Shown here: positions 10,123 through 25,937 of the stretch, piece by piece
Position numbering within the stretch: position 1 is the first letter of the stretch
Layout: each line of letters begins with the position of its first letter
Source: Polynucleobacter sp. AM-7D1
GTDB taxonomy: Bacteria; Pseudomonadota; Gammaproteobacteria; Burkholderiales; Burkholderiaceae
Length of the DNA stretch: 64,000 bases
Assembly: GCF_018688455.1 (NCBI RefSeq)
Contig: NZ_CP061319.1
Location: 1,612,001 to 1,676,000 of the forward strand
Direction: 5' to 3'
Translations under genes and position numbers: made by a program
Notes under the pieces: model-generated
Databases searched by the model: none
Told to the model about the DNA's origin: nothing
Seen by the model: only the letters and a program-made list of their open reading frames with translations

Positions 10123-12313
<2,191 letters not shown>

Positions 12314-12457
12314 TAGCCCTAGAGCATCAATGGGCACCCCCTATTGATCTGAAATCAGCCCTCCAAGCCCCATACAGTTTAGAATTGCGGGTTTACGGCT
12401 TTGCTTAAAAGCCTAAAACTGAAGCATTTTCCAATTGGTAACTAATGGAGGTTTTGT

Positions 12458-12784
12458 ATGTGGATTAGTAACGCTTTTGCCCAGGCTCCAGCCGCGGGTG
12501 CAGATTCTGGCGGCTTGATGAGCTTCCTTCCCCTGATTTTGATGTTTGTAGTTTTGTACTTCATCATGATTCGCCCACAAATGAAGCGTCAAAAAGAAAC
12601 TAAAGCAATGCTTGAGTCCCTCTCTGTCGGCGATGAAGTGGTGACTGTTGGCGGCATCATGGGAAAAGTGACTGCATTGAAAGATCAAGTAGTAACTGTT
12701 GAAATTTCTGCCGGCACTGAAGTGCAAATGCAAAAAGGCGCCATTACAACAGTATTGCCAAAAGGCTCAATGAAGTCTGCTTAA
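12458..12784 (+). CDS. yajC: Preprotein translocase accessory subunit YajC
   Basis: A 108-residue single-span inner membrane protein of the SecDF-YajC complex. The hydrophobic helix (about residues 20-42, LMSFLPLILMFVVLYFIMI) is followed by RPQMKRQKE and the cytoplasmic SVGDEVVTVGGIMGKV motif. A good ribosome binding site (GGAGG) precedes the ATG. It is upstream of secD by 25 bp. The 144-bp gap before it probably holds a promoter, though I cannot define one clearly. Confidence 0.96.
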   Translation: MWISNAFAQAPAAGADSGGLMSFLPLILMFVVLYFIMIRPQMKRQKETKAMLESLSVGDEVVTVGGIMGKVTALKDQVVTVEISAGTEVQMQKGAITTVLPKGSMKSA

Positions 12785-12809
12785 TAAGCTTGTTTAAAAG
12801 TATCTCGAT

Positions 12810-14669
12810 ATGAATCGCTATCCCCTCTGGAAATACATAGTCATCCTATTTGCTTTGCTGATTGGAGGGCTATATTCATTACCCAATTTCTACGGGGAGG
12901 CTCCAGCGGTTCAAGTCTCGTCCGCCAAACCAACCACTAAGGTTGATTTGGCGACACAGTCTCGAGTCGAAAAGATTCTGACTGAAGACAACATTAGCAA
13001 TACCGGCATCTTCTTTGAATCCACAGGCAATGTTGGTTCAATCAAAATTCGCTTCAACAATACCGATATTCAATTGCGTGCGCGTGACTTACTGCAACAG
13101 AAATTGAATATTGATCAAAATGATCCCAATTTCACAGTTGCATTAAATCTACTTTCCAACACTCCGAGTTGGCTCAATGCACTTAATGCATTACCGATGC
13201 CTTTAGGCCTTGACTTACGTGGTGGCGTTTACTTCTTGCTACAAGTCGATATGAAGGGCGCAGTTCAAAAGAAAGTAACTTCTTTAGCCACTGATATTCG
13301 TAGTCAGTTGCGCGACAAATCGATTCGTCAACAGGGTATTGAACGCGGTCAAGGCAGTATTACCTTAACTTTTGGCAGCACTGAAGATGCTGAAAGAGCA
13401 CGTTCAGTTTTGATGGCTAGTCAGCCTGATCTGACCTGGCAAATCAAGCCTACTGGGCTATCACCAAAACTCGTAGGCGAATTTAAGCCAACTGCCTTGA
13501 AAGAAATCCAAGACAGCGCAGTAAAGCAGAATATCGTGACGCTCAATAAGCGTGTCAATGAATTGGCTGTAAAAGAGCCAGTCATTCAGCAGCAGGGCGC
13601 AGAGCGCATTGTGGTTCAGCTACCAGGCGTTCAAGATACAGCGCGTGCCAAAGACATCATTGGTCGCACAGCAACACTGGAGTCCAGATTAGCCGATCCC
13701 ATCGTCTCTACGATTGCGATTGGTGAGACCCCTCCCCCAGGCATGGATGTTTTCCGCTTTGGTGAAAATCGTCAAGGCGTATTCAAAAAATCTGTGATCT
13801 TTAGTGGCGATCGCATTACGGATGCAAGCGCAGGCTTTGATCAAAATCAACGTCCTGCAGTGAACATTTCTTTAGATGCTGCCGGCGGTCGCGTAATGCA
13901 AGAAGTAACTCGTGAAAACATTGGCAAGCCGATGGGCATGATCTTATTTGAAAAAGGTAAAGGTGAGGTTCTCACAATCGCCACCATTCAAAGTGAGTTT
14001 GGCTCCAAGTTTCAGATTACCGGTCAACCAACTACTGAGAGTGCGAATGATTTGGCACTCTTGCTGCGTGCGGGTTCCTTGGCAGCCCCAATGGAAATCA
14101 TTGAGGAGCGGACGATTGGACCTAGTCTCGGCGCTGAAAATATTGAGAAAGGGTTTAAATCTCTCATCATTGGTTTTGCAGCAATCGCTATTTTCATGAT
14201 TGCCTACTACCTCTTGTTTGGCACTTTCTCAGTTGTGGCACTAGCAGTGAACTTATTGCTCTTAATCTCTGTTTTATCCATGTTGCAAGCCACCTTAACC
14301 TTGCCAGGAATTGCTGCGATGGCATTGGCGCTAGGTATGGCGATTGACTCCAACGTGTTAATCAACGAGCGTATTCGTGAGGAGCTTCGCAATGGCGCAG
14401 CCCCGCAAACAGCTATTGCTATCGGCTTTGATAAAGCCTGGGCAACTATTTTGGATTCAAACATCACCACCTTAATTGCTGGTCTAGCATTGCTGACATT
14501 TGGCTCTGGCCCAATCAAAGGCTTCGCAGTAGTGCATTGCCTTGGTATTTTGACTTCCATGTTTTCAGCGGTCTTTTTCTCACGTGGCCTGGTTAACCTC
14601 TGGTACGGCAGAGGTAAAAAAGTTCAGAAACTCGCTATCGGCCAAGTTTGGCGTCCTCAGGAGAAATAA
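12810..14669 (+). CDS. secD: Protein translocase subunit SecD
   Basis: The larger subunit of the SecDF motor that uses proton motive force to complete protein export. The 619-residue protein has an N-terminal membrane helix (about residues 8-26), the periplasmic P1 region with GLDLRGGVYFLLQVD, and a C-terminal RND-like block of five helices with GLALGMAIDSNVLINERIREE-type sequence (ALGMAIDSNVLINERIREE). The length is normal for betaproteobacteria. It is 3 bp upstream of secF. Confidence 0.97.
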   Translation: MNRYPLWKYIVILFALLIGGLYSLPNFYGEAPAVQVSSAKPTTKVDLATQSRVEKILTEDNISNTGIFFESTGNVGSIKIRFNNTDIQLRARDLLQQKLNIDQNDPNFTVALNLLSNTPSWLNALNALPMPLGLDLRGGVYFLLQVDMKGAVQKKVTSLATDIRSQLRDKSIRQQGIERGQGSITLTFGSTEDAERARSVLMASQPDLTWQIKPTGLSPKLVGEFKPTALKEIQDSAVKQNIVTLNKRVNELAVKEPVIQQQGAERIVVQLPGVQDTARAKDIIGRTATLESRLADPIVSTIAIGETPPPGMDVFRFGENRQGVFKKSVIFSGDRITDASAGFDQNQRPAVNISLDAAGGRVMQEVTRENIGKPMGMILFEKGKGEVLTIATIQSEFGSKFQITGQPTTESANDLALLLRAGSLAAPMEIIEERTIGPSLGAENIEKGFKSLIIGFAAIAIFMIAYYLLFGTFSVVALAVNLLLLISVLSMLQATLTLPGIAAMALALGMAIDSNVLINERIREELRNGAAPQTAIAIGFDKAWATILDSNITTLIAGLALLTFGSGPIKGFAVVHCLGILTSMFSAVFFSRGLVNLWYGRGKKVQKLAIGQVWRPQEK

Positions 14670-14672
14670 GAC

Positions 14673-15647
14673 ATGGAATTTTTCCGGATCAAAAAAGATA
14701 TTCCCTTTATGCGCCATGCATTGGCGCTCAATGCGGTCTCTCTCATCACCTTCTTAGCCGCTGTTTTCTTCCTCTGGCATAACGGTCTCCACCTATCAAT
14801 TGAATTCACTGGCGGTACGGTTATGGAGGTTACTTATCCACAAACCGCTCCTTTGGATTCAATTAGATCGAACGTGGAAAAGTTAGGCTATTCAGATACC
14901 CAGATTCAAAACTTTGGTAGCTCACGTGATGTGATGATTCGCCTACCACTCCAAAAAGATGCTGAAGGAAAAATGATTTCCTCTGCAGATCAAAGTGCAG
15001 CTGTCATGCAAGCACTGGAGCCAGCAACAACTGGAGCAAAGCTACAGCGTGTGGAGTTCGTAGGTCCCCAAGTAGGTCGTGAACTCGCGATTGATGGATT
15101 AATGGCTTTGTTGTTTGTAGTAATTGGCATCATGGTTTACCTCTCTTTCCGCTTCGAGTGGAAATTTGCTGTTGCCGGCATCATCGCGAACCTACATGAC
15201 ATCATCATCATTCTGGGTTTCTTTGCTTTCTTCCAATGGGAATTCTCACTCTCCGTATTGGCTGCAGTACTCGCCGTACTGGGTTACTCAGTCAATGAGT
15301 CAGTAGTGATCTTTGACCGTATTCGCGAAAACTTCCGCAAGTACCGCAAGATGAATACCCGCGAAATCATTGATAACGCCATTACCAGCACCATTAGCCG
15401 TACCGTGATTACTCACGGCAGTACTGAGATGATGGTCTTAGCAATGTTGATTTTTGGTGGCCCTACCCTCTTCTACTTTGCCTTAGCGCTGACCATCGGT
15501 ATTTTGTTTGGTATTTACTCTTCTGTATTCGTTGCTGCAGCTTTAGCAATGTGGCTTGGTGTTACTCGTGAAGATTTAGTGAAGGGTGACAAGAAGCCGG
15601 ATGATGCTGCTCGCAATGATGATCCTAACTTTGGGGCTCAGGTCTAA
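14673..15647 (+). CDS. secF: Protein translocase subunit SecF
   Basis: The smaller subunit of the SecDF export motor, 324 residues. It has one N-terminal helix, the periplasmic motif LSIEFTGGTVMEV, and a five-helix C-terminal RND block with GYSVNESVVIFDRIRENFR and the ISRTVITHGSTEMMVLAM helix. It is the last gene of the queA-tgt-yajC-secDF group and is convergent with the Kdo transferase gene, with only 27 bp between them. Confidence 0.97.
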   Translation: MEFFRIKKDIPFMRHALALNAVSLITFLAAVFFLWHNGLHLSIEFTGGTVMEVTYPQTAPLDSIRSNVEKLGYSDTQIQNFGSSRDVMIRLPLQKDAEGKMISSADQSAAVMQALEPATTGAKLQRVEFVGPQVGRELAIDGLMALLFVVIGIMVYLSFRFEWKFAVAGIIANLHDIIIILGFFAFFQWEFSLSVLAAVLAVLGYSVNESVVIFDRIRENFRKYRKMNTREIIDNAITSTISRTVITHGSTEMMVLAMLIFGGPTLFYFALALTIGILFGIYSSVFVAAALAMWLGVTREDLVKGDKKPDDAARNDDPNFGAQV

Positions 15648-15674
15648 GTTTCTACCAAGAAATTAAAAACGTAG

Positions 15675-18484
<2,810 letters not shown>

Positions 18485-18527
18485 TTAGGGGCAACCCAAT
18501 TTGGCTGAGATAGCTATACTTAGCTTT

Positions 18528-19142
18528 ATGAAACTCATCGGATCCCTCACTAGCCCCTACGTACGCAAGGTACGCATTGTTCTCCTGGAAAAAAAGGTTG
18601 ATGTAGACCTAGAGTTGGAAAATGTCTGGGCGGCAGATACCAAAATTGCCCTCAACAATCCCTTAGGAAAGATCCCCTGCTTGATTTTGGATGATGGCGA
18701 AGCCATCTATGACTCCCGGGTGATTGCGGAGTATGCCGATACCCTTAGCCCTGTTAGTAAGCTTATTCCAGCAGGTAGCCGTGAACGGGCAGCAGTTAAA
18801 ACCTGGGAAGCTCTGGCTGATGGGATTAAGGATGCTGGCATTTTGGCTCGTTTAGAGCATACATTTCATACGCCTGAGCAGCAAAGTAATGCCTGGCTTG
18901 AGCGCCAAATGGGCAAAATCAATGCTGCATTAGCCCAAATGTCCCGTGCCTTAGGTGAAAACGCCTGGTGTCACGGCAACCAGATGACTTTGGCTGATAT
19001 TGCGGTGGGATGTGCACTGGGTTACATGCTCTTTCGCTTCCCAGATGTCACTTGGCAAGCCCAATACCCCAATCTAGACGCTCTGTATCAAAAGTTAATG
19101 CAGAGACCTTCATTTGCAGAAACAGCGCCTCCAGCGGCCTAA
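18528..19142 (+). CDS. Glutathione S-transferase family protein
   Basis: A 204-residue cytosolic GST. The thioredoxin-like N-terminal domain begins MKLIGSLTSPYVRKVRIVLLEKK, where the Ser of the SPYVRK motif is the likely glutathione-contacting residue. It includes NPLGKIPCLILDDGEAIYDSRVIAEY, and the C-terminal helical domain has LADIAVGCALGYM. This resembles the YibF-like GST group of proteobacteria; the substrate is unknown. I start at the ATG at 18528 rather than the upstream in-frame codon at 18501, because the fold begins right there. Confidence 0.88.
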   Translation: MKLIGSLTSPYVRKVRIVLLEKKVDVDLELENVWAADTKIALNNPLGKIPCLILDDGEAIYDSRVIAEYADTLSPVSKLIPAGSRERAAVKTWEALADGIKDAGILARLEHTFHTPEQQSNAWLERQMGKINAALAQMSRALGENAWCHGNQMTLADIAVGCALGYMLFRFPDVTWQAQYPNLDALYQKLMQRPSFAETAPPAA

Positions 19143-19176
19143 TTAAGCAATTACTACTGAAGTATGTGAGGGGTGC

Positions 19177-20292
19177 TTAGGCGGAAATAATGCCACCACC
19201 CAAGCAAATCTCACCGTCATACAGAACGGCAGACTGGCCAGGCGTTACTGCCCACTGAGCCTCCGGGAAAGCCAACTCAAAGCTCAAGAGCCCCATGGAG
19301 CCAGCGGCAAGAGAGCATGCTGAGTCCGTCTGACGATAACGGGTTTTTGCGGAGTACTGTCCCGGCGTAGGCGCAACTCCGGCAACCCAGCTGGCATCTA
19401 TTGCTGAGAGCTGATTCGCTAAAAGCCATGGGTGCTCGTGCCCTTGTGCCACGTATAGAGTGTTATTCACCACATCTTTGCGAGCGACATACCAGGCATC
19501 GCCATTGCCATCTTGACTGCCACCCAAGCCAATACCTTTGCGCTGTCCTAGGGTGAAAAAAGCAAGCCCCATATGCTCTCCCACCGTTTTACCTTCAGGG
19601 GTTTTGATGAGGCCTGGTGTACGGGGCAAGTAGCGGTTTAAGAACTCACGGAAGGGGCGTTCACCAATAAAGCAAATCCCAGTGGAATCTTTTTTGCGCG
19701 CATTGTGTAAACCAATTTGCTCAGCAATCTTGCGCACTTCCGTCTTTGGGATCTCCCCAAGCGGGAAAAGAACGTTTGCTAATTGGGCTTGGGTTAAGCG
19801 ATGCAAGAAGTAACTTTGATCCTTACTGGCATCAAGCGCCTTCAATAATTGCACTCGACCACCTTCATGTCGAACCCGTGCATAGTGGCCAGTAGCAATA
19901 GCATCTGCACCCAAACCGATGGCATGGTCTAAAAAGGCTTTGAACTTAATTTCCGCATTGCACAACACATCGGGGTTAGGTGTTCTGCCGGCTGCATATT
20001 CCCGTAAAAACTCCGCGAAAACGCGCTCCCGGTACTCGGCGGCAAAATTGACTGCCTCAACATCAATTCCGATCAGGTCTGCTACGGACACCACATCCAA
20101 CCAATCCTGGCGGGCAGAGCAATACTCATCATTGTCATCATCTTCCCAGTTTTTCATGAAAAGGCCAATCACTTCATAGCCTTGCTGTTTGAGCATCCAG
20201 GCTGCAACAGACGAATCTACCCCTCCAGACATTCCGATAACGACTTTGGATGGCTTTGAGGCTGGTATTGCGGAAGAATTGAGCGGGATCAT
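19177..20292 (-). CDS. mnmA: tRNA-specific 2-thiouridylase MnmA
   Basis: Thiolates the wobble uridine 34 in tRNA-Lys, Glu and Gln. The PP-loop [13 protein letters not shown] lies near the N-terminus, the first catalytic Cys in [14 protein letters not shown], and the second in [15 protein letters not shown]. The C-terminal barrel has [10 protein letters not shown]. The start at MIPLNSS (20292) gives 371 residues, the usual length; an in-frame extension to 20331 adds a segment not expected in the family. The gene converges on the GST gene. Confidence 0.96.
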   Translation of the reverse strand: MIPLNSSAIPASKPSKVVIGMSGGVDSSVAAWMLKQQGYEVIGLFMKNWEDDDNDEYCSARQDWLDVVSVADLIGIDVEAVNFAAEYRERVFAEFLREYAAGRTPNPDVLCNAEIKFKAFLDHAIGLGADAIATGHYARVRHEGGRVQLLKALDASKDQSYFLHRLTQAQLANVLFPLGEIPKTEVRKIAEQIGLHNARKKDSTGICFIGERPFREFLNRYLPRTPGLIKTPEGKTVGEHMGLAFFTLGQRKGIGLGGSQDGNGDAWYVARKDVVNNTLYVAQGHEHPWLLANQLSAIDASWVAGVAPTPGQYSAKTRYRQTDSACSLAAGSMGLLSFELAFPEAQWAVTPGQSAVLYDGEICLGGGIISA

Positions 20293-20468
20293 CAAAAAAT
20301 GCGAGAATTCAATATAAGCTGAAAACCCCATTGTAGAAGCCTTAATTCAAGTTAGCTCCAGAGCTAAAGTGAAATAACTCAAAACATAAGGGTATCCATA
20401 TATATGTGTATTCGCGTATATATACCTAAAATAGATTTTTTTGAATCATTAGCATTTGGAGACATGCC

Positions 20469-21599
20469 ATGCGCATAGGAGTACCGCTGGAAATCAGGCC
20501 TGGGGAAACTCGGGTAGCCGCCACACCGGAAACCGTTAAGAAGCTGATTGGCCAAGGCCATACGGTTGTTATTCAAAAGGATGCAGGTGTTACAGCCAGC
20601 CAACCCGATTCTGCGTATGAAGCAGTGGGCGCAAGTATTGGTAGCGCGGCTGATGCTTTTGGCGCAGAGATCGTACTGAAAGTGCGCGCACCTGAAGCTG
20701 CCGAGCTTAAGCAAATTAAATCTGGCAGCGTGCTCCTGGGCATGCTCGATCCATTTGATAACGACAATATTGCCGCCATGGCTGCACAAGGTGTCACAGC
20801 ATTCTCATTAGAGGCTGCTCCACGCACCACTCGCGCTCAAAGCATGGACGTTCTTTCTTCGCAAGCTAACATTGCTGGTTACAAAGCGGTGATGGTTGCC
20901 GCTAATGAGTATCAGCGCTTTATGCCAATGCTCATGACTGCAGCAGGAACCGTTAAAGCTGCACGTGTACTGATCTTGGGTGCGGGTGTTGCCGGCCTCC
21001 AAGCAATTGCAACTGCAAAGCGCCTAGGCGCAGTTATCGAAGCATCTGATGTGCGTCCAGCGGCTAAAGAGCAAATTGAATCTCTCGGCGCTAAGTTTGT
21101 TGATGTCCCTTATGAAACTGACGAAGAACGTGAAATCGCTCAAGGTGTTGGTGGTTATGCTCGCCCAATGCCAGAAGCTTGGATGAAGCGTCAGGCAGCA
21201 CTCGTTGCTGAACGCGCTCAACAAGCTGACATCGTGATTACTACTGCATTGATTCCGGGTCGTAAGCCACCAGTCTTGTTGCACAGCGATACTGTTGCCA
21301 ATATGAAACCCGGCTCTATCGTGATCGACCTAGCTGCTGGTCGCGGCGATAACGGTTCAGGTAATTGCCCTTTGACAGAAGCTGACAAGATCGTTGAAAA
21401 AAACGGTGTGAAGATTATTGGTTACACCAATCTCGCTAGCATGGTAGCTGCGGATGCTTCTGCCTTGTATGCACGCAACTTGCTCGACTTCATGAAGCTA
21501 ATTGTTGACGCAGAAGCTAAGCTAGTTATCCCAAGCGATGACGATATCGTTACCGCCTGTCTCATGTGTCGTGATGGCCAAGCCATCCGTAAAAACTAA
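20469..21599 (+). CDS. pntAA: NAD(P) transhydrogenase subunit alpha, part 1 (PntAA)
   Basis: The NAD(H)-binding dI domain of the proton-translocating transhydrogenase, which makes NADPH from NADH with proton motive force. The 376-residue protein starts MRIGVPLEIRPGETRVAATPETVKKL-like (RIGVPLEIRPGETRVAATP), has ILGAGVAGLQAIATAKRLGA as dinucleotide fold, and the family's TALIPGRKPPVLL. It lacks the membrane helices, which are in the separate pntAB gene, the three-gene arrangement. A TTTGGAG site precedes the start. Confidence 0.95.
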   Translation: MRIGVPLEIRPGETRVAATPETVKKLIGQGHTVVIQKDAGVTASQPDSAYEAVGASIGSAADAFGAEIVLKVRAPEAAELKQIKSGSVLLGMLDPFDNDNIAAMAAQGVTAFSLEAAPRTTRAQSMDVLSSQANIAGYKAVMVAANEYQRFMPMLMTAAGTVKAARVLILGAGVAGLQAIATAKRLGAVIEASDVRPAAKEQIESLGAKFVDVPYETDEEREIAQGVGGYARPMPEAWMKRQAALVAERAQQADIVITTALIPGRKPPVLLHSDTVANMKPGSIVIDLAAGRGDNGSGNCPLTEADKIVEKNGVKIIGYTNLASMVAADASALYARNLLDFMKLIVDAEAKLVIPSDDDIVTACLMCRDGQAIRKN

Positions 21600-21623
21600 T
21601 AGAAATTATTCAAAGGAAACATC

Positions 21624-21962
21624 ATGGATCTCGCTGCTTTTCAAAGCATCCTCACAGTCCAAAACATCACCGTGTTTGTATTAGCCATTTTTGTTGGCTA
21701 CCACGTGGTTTGGAACGTTACCCCTGCACTCCACACCCCACTCATGGCGGTTACTAACGCTATTTCTGGAATCATTATTGTTGGTGCCCTCCTGCAAACC
21801 GAAGTGATTGGTGGCGATGAAATTACTCTCACCAGCATCATTGGTGCGGTAGCAGTTTTCTTGGCCTCAATCAATATTTTTGGTGGCTTTATGGTCACCC
21901 GTCGCATGCTGGAGATGTTCAAGAAAAAAGCTCCTAAGGCTGATGCGGCCGGAACTAAATAA
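21624..21962 (+). CDS. pntAB: NAD(P) transhydrogenase subunit alpha, part 2 (PntAB)
   Basis: A small membrane subunit of 112 residues holding the alpha-side helices of the proton channel (dII). Three hydrophobic stretches are visible at about residues 13-32, 42-60 and 70-92, including [20 protein letters not shown], the conserved dII sequence. The AAAGGA site before the ATG is good. It lies between pntAA and pntB, with spacers of 24 and 32 bp. Confidence 0.95.
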   Translation: MDLAAFQSILTVQNITVFVLAIFVGYHVVWNVTPALHTPLMAVTNAISGIIIVGALLQTEVIGGDEITLTSIIGAVAVFLASINIFGGFMVTRRMLEMFKKKAPKADAAGTK

Positions 21963-21994
21963 AACTAGAACAAGATCTTATAGAGACCAAAATA

Positions 21995-23362
21995 ATGTCA
22001 AACATAACCGCGATTTCCTATCTCATTTCATCGGTATTATTCATCCTCGCTCTGCGTGGATTGTCTTCACCAACCACCTCCCGCCAAGGTAATACCTTCG
22101 GCATGATCGGCATGCTGCTTGCAGTGATCACCACCTTCATGATTCCTGACTTTAAGCCAGTGTTCTCATTGATTATTGGTGCGATTGTTGCCGGCGCCAT
22201 CATTGGAATCATTGCCGCTAAGCGCGTGCAAATGACCAAGATGCCTGAGCTCGTAGCACTCATGCACTCCTTTGTTGGCTTGTCAGCCGTACTGATTGCG
22301 ATTGCAGCGGTATACAACCCCGCTCAAACTCATTCTGGCGTACAAAAGATCGAACTCTTTATTGGTGCATTTATTGGTGCGATTACCTTCACAGCTTCCG
22401 TTATTGCTTTCGGCAAATTATCAGGAAAAGTGAGTGGTAAACCGGTGACTTTTGCTGGTCAACATTTACTCAATTTGATTCTTGCTATCGGTATGGTTTC
22501 TGGTGGCGTTATGTATTTCATGACAGGTAGCCACGAAGCATTCTTGGTGATGTGTGCCATTGCCTTGGTATTGGGCGTGACATTGATCATTCCTATCGGT
22601 GGTGCTGATATGCCAGTGGTTGTGTCCATGCTCAACAGCTACTCTGGTTGGGCAGCGGCTGGAATCGGTTTCACATTAAATAATCCTGTTTTGATCATCG
22701 CTGGTGCTTGCGTAGGCTCATCTGGTGCGATTCTGTCTTACATCATGTGTAAGGCAATGAACCGATCCATCTTGGCGGTATTGCTTGGTGGTTTTGGCGC
22801 TGAAGCCTCTGCCGGTGGCGCCGATGATGGGGGCCCAAAGAACTACAAAACTGGCTCCCCAGAAGATGCCGCCTTCCTTATGGAAAATGCTGACACTGTG
22901 GTGATTGTTCCTGGTTACGGCTTAGCAGTTGCCCGCGCTCAACATGCTCTCAAAGAATTGACAGAGAAGTTAACTCACCATGGCGTGACCGTGAAGTATG
23001 CGATTCACCCAGTGGCAGGCCGTATGCCTGGTCACATGAACGTTCTCTTAGCCGAAGCAGAAGTTCCATACGATCAAGTATTCGAAATGGAAGACATTAA
23101 CAGCGACTTTGGTCAGGCTGATGTGGTCTTAGTTCTTGGTGCAAACGATGTGGTGAATCCTGCTGCTCGTACACCAGGTAGCCCAATCTTCGGCATGCCG
23201 ATCTTGGAAGCATTCAAAGCTAAAACGATCATCGTAAACAAGCGCTCCATGGCTGCAGGTTATGCAGGTCTCGATAATGAACTCTTCTACATGGACAAAA
23301 CCATGATGGTCTTCGGTGATGCGAAGAAGGTGGTTGAAGATATGGTGAAATCAGTTTCTTAA
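21995..23362 (+). CDS. pntB: NAD(P) transhydrogenase subunit beta
   Basis: Carries the remaining channel helices and the NADP(H)-binding dIII domain, 455 residues. About eight membrane helices fill the first 260 residues, with MPELVALMHSFVGLSAVLIA and MPVVVSMLNSYSGWAAAGIG. The dIII domain has VIVPGYGLAVARAQHAL, HPVAGRMPGHMNVLLAEA, and VLGANDVVNPAAR. It ends the pnt operon, followed by a strong terminator. Confidence 0.97.
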   Translation: MSNITAISYLISSVLFILALRGLSSPTTSRQGNTFGMIGMLLAVITTFMIPDFKPVFSLIIGAIVAGAIIGIIAAKRVQMTKMPELVALMHSFVGLSAVLIAIAAVYNPAQTHSGVQKIELFIGAFIGAITFTASVIAFGKLSGKVSGKPVTFAGQHLLNLILAIGMVSGGVMYFMTGSHEAFLVMCAIALVLGVTLIIPIGGADMPVVVSMLNSYSGWAAAGIGFTLNNPVLIIAGACVGSSGAILSYIMCKAMNRSILAVLLGGFGAEASAGGADDGGPKNYKTGSPEDAAFLMENADTVVIVPGYGLAVARAQHALKELTEKLTHHGVTVKYAIHPVAGRMPGHMNVLLAEAEVPYDQVFEMEDINSDFGQADVVLVLGANDVVNPAARTPGSPIFGMPILEAFKAKTIIVNKRSMAAGYAGLDNELFYMDKTMMVFGDAKKVVEDMVKSVS

Positions 23363-23394
23363 AGACCAGACCAAACAGCATTGCATAATAAATG

Positions 23395-23416
23395 ACCGCC
23401 TTCGGGCGGTTTTTTA
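23395..23416 (+). terminator. Rho-independent terminator of the pnt operon
   Basis: A GC-rich stem ACCGCC / GGCGGT with a TTCG tetraloop is followed by TTTTTATT. It lies 33 bp after the pntB stop. Confidence 0.92.
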
Positions 23417-23445
23417 TTAGCTCAGAATCCCGCTTTTCCAATACC

Positions 23446-23480
23446 AATAAAAAACGCCCGGTCTTTTGAACCAGGCGTTT
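23446..23480 (-). terminator. Rho-independent terminator of groESL
   Basis: On the minus strand the stem ACGCCTGGT / ACCGGGCGT (one G-T wobble) with a short loop is followed by a T-run (23446-23454). It lies about 40 bp after the groEL stop. Confidence 0.88.
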
Positions 23481-23518
23481 TAGTTTCTACAGCTTGATAG
23501 CTGAGGAAATTACGGCTA

Positions 23519-25186
<1,668 letters not shown>

Positions 25187-25197
25187 TTAGGTACCGA

Positions 25198-25488
25198 TTA
25201 CTTCTGTACAACAGCCATGATGTCTTCTTCGCGCATTACGAGAAGCTCGTCGCTGCCGACCTTAACTGTTTGACCTGCATATTTGCCAAATAACACGCGA
25301 TCGCCAACTTTGACGTCTGGTGCATTCAGCTTGCCGCTGTCATCACGTTTGCCTGGGCCAACTGCTAATACTTCACCTTGGTCCGGCTTTTCAGCAGCAG
25401 CATCCGGAATGATGATTCCAGAGGCGGTTTTTGATTCTTGATCTAAACGTTTAATGATTACGCGATCATGTAAAGGACGCAGATTCAT
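25198..25488 (-). CDS. groS: Co-chaperonin GroES (Hsp10)
   Basis: The 96-residue heptameric lid of GroEL. It begins [14 protein letters not shown], carries the mobile-loop region [16 protein letters not shown] and [17 protein letters not shown] strong AGGAGAAGG site precedes the ATG. It is the first gene of groES-groEL. Confidence 0.99.
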   Translation of the reverse strand: MNLRPLHDRVIIKRLDQESKTASGIIIPDAAAEKPDQGEVLAVGPGKRDDSGKLNAPDVKVGDRVLFGKYAGQTVKVGSDELLVMREEDIMAVVQK

Positions 25489-25597
25489 TCCTTCTCCTAT
25501 GTTAGTAAGTGTTAACTAATTAAAAAACCAATATAAATCAATGTGTTGCTATCTCTTAACACGAAGGCAACAAGCTTTTCAGCTGAATAAGCCTGTT

Positions 25598-25624
25598 TTA
25601 GCACTCGCGTGTAGGGAGTGCTGA
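25598..25624 (-). promoter_or_regulatory. CIRCE operator (HrcA-binding inverted repeat) of groESL
   Basis: TTAGCACTC - 9 nt - GAGTGCTGA on the plus strand matches the CIRCE consensus (TTAGCACTC-N9-GAGTGCTAA) with one mismatch. It lies about 110 bp upstream of groES and directly downstream of the -10 element. HrcA repression of the operon is therefore expected; hrcA is not in this window. Confidence 0.93.
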
Positions 25625-25654
25625 TTATATAGGTCTGATTCTGAGGATTTCAAG
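25624..25654 (-). promoter_or_regulatory. groESL promoter, sigma70 and sigma32-like elements superimposed
   Basis: On the minus strand CTTGAAA (25648-25654) is followed after 14 nt by CCTATATA, close to the heat-shock sigma32 pattern (CTTGAAA / CCCATNT). The same DNA reads as TTGAAA - 18 nt - TATAAT for sigma70. The -10 abuts the CIRCE operator. Dual control by sigma32 and HrcA is inferred. Confidence 0.7.
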
Positions 25655-25937
25655 TGCAAATTCACCTTAAATTTCAAATGTAGGAGATCACTGATTTTTA
25701 AAACTCGCTCACTGATTTTTAAATCTCATAAAAGACTAAAGCCTTAAGCGTGACCCAATAAGATGAGCGATCAGTCTTGAAGCTAGTGCGGACGTTCGGA
25801 GTTCAATAGATTGGATTTCCAAATGTCCCAAATCGGCCAGAACTAGTCACTGCAATTCTAGTAACTGAACTCATTTAATTACAATTTCAGAATTAAAGAA
25901 GATAGAGATTTAAATTGCGTCTTAAACCGTATCAATC

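Larger units (their letters stand above)
25489..25937. other. 449-bp intergenic region: groESL control region, otherwise empty
   Basis: The part next to groES holds the 5' leader, the CIRCE operator and the promoter listed separately. From about 25660 to 25937 I see no gene, tRNA or clear terminator. Two related copies of TCACTGATTTTTAAA-like sequence stand next to each other at about 25688-25724, and the stretch CCCAAATCGGCCAGAA at 25827-25842 recurs in part at 37665-37680. Confidence 0.6.
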
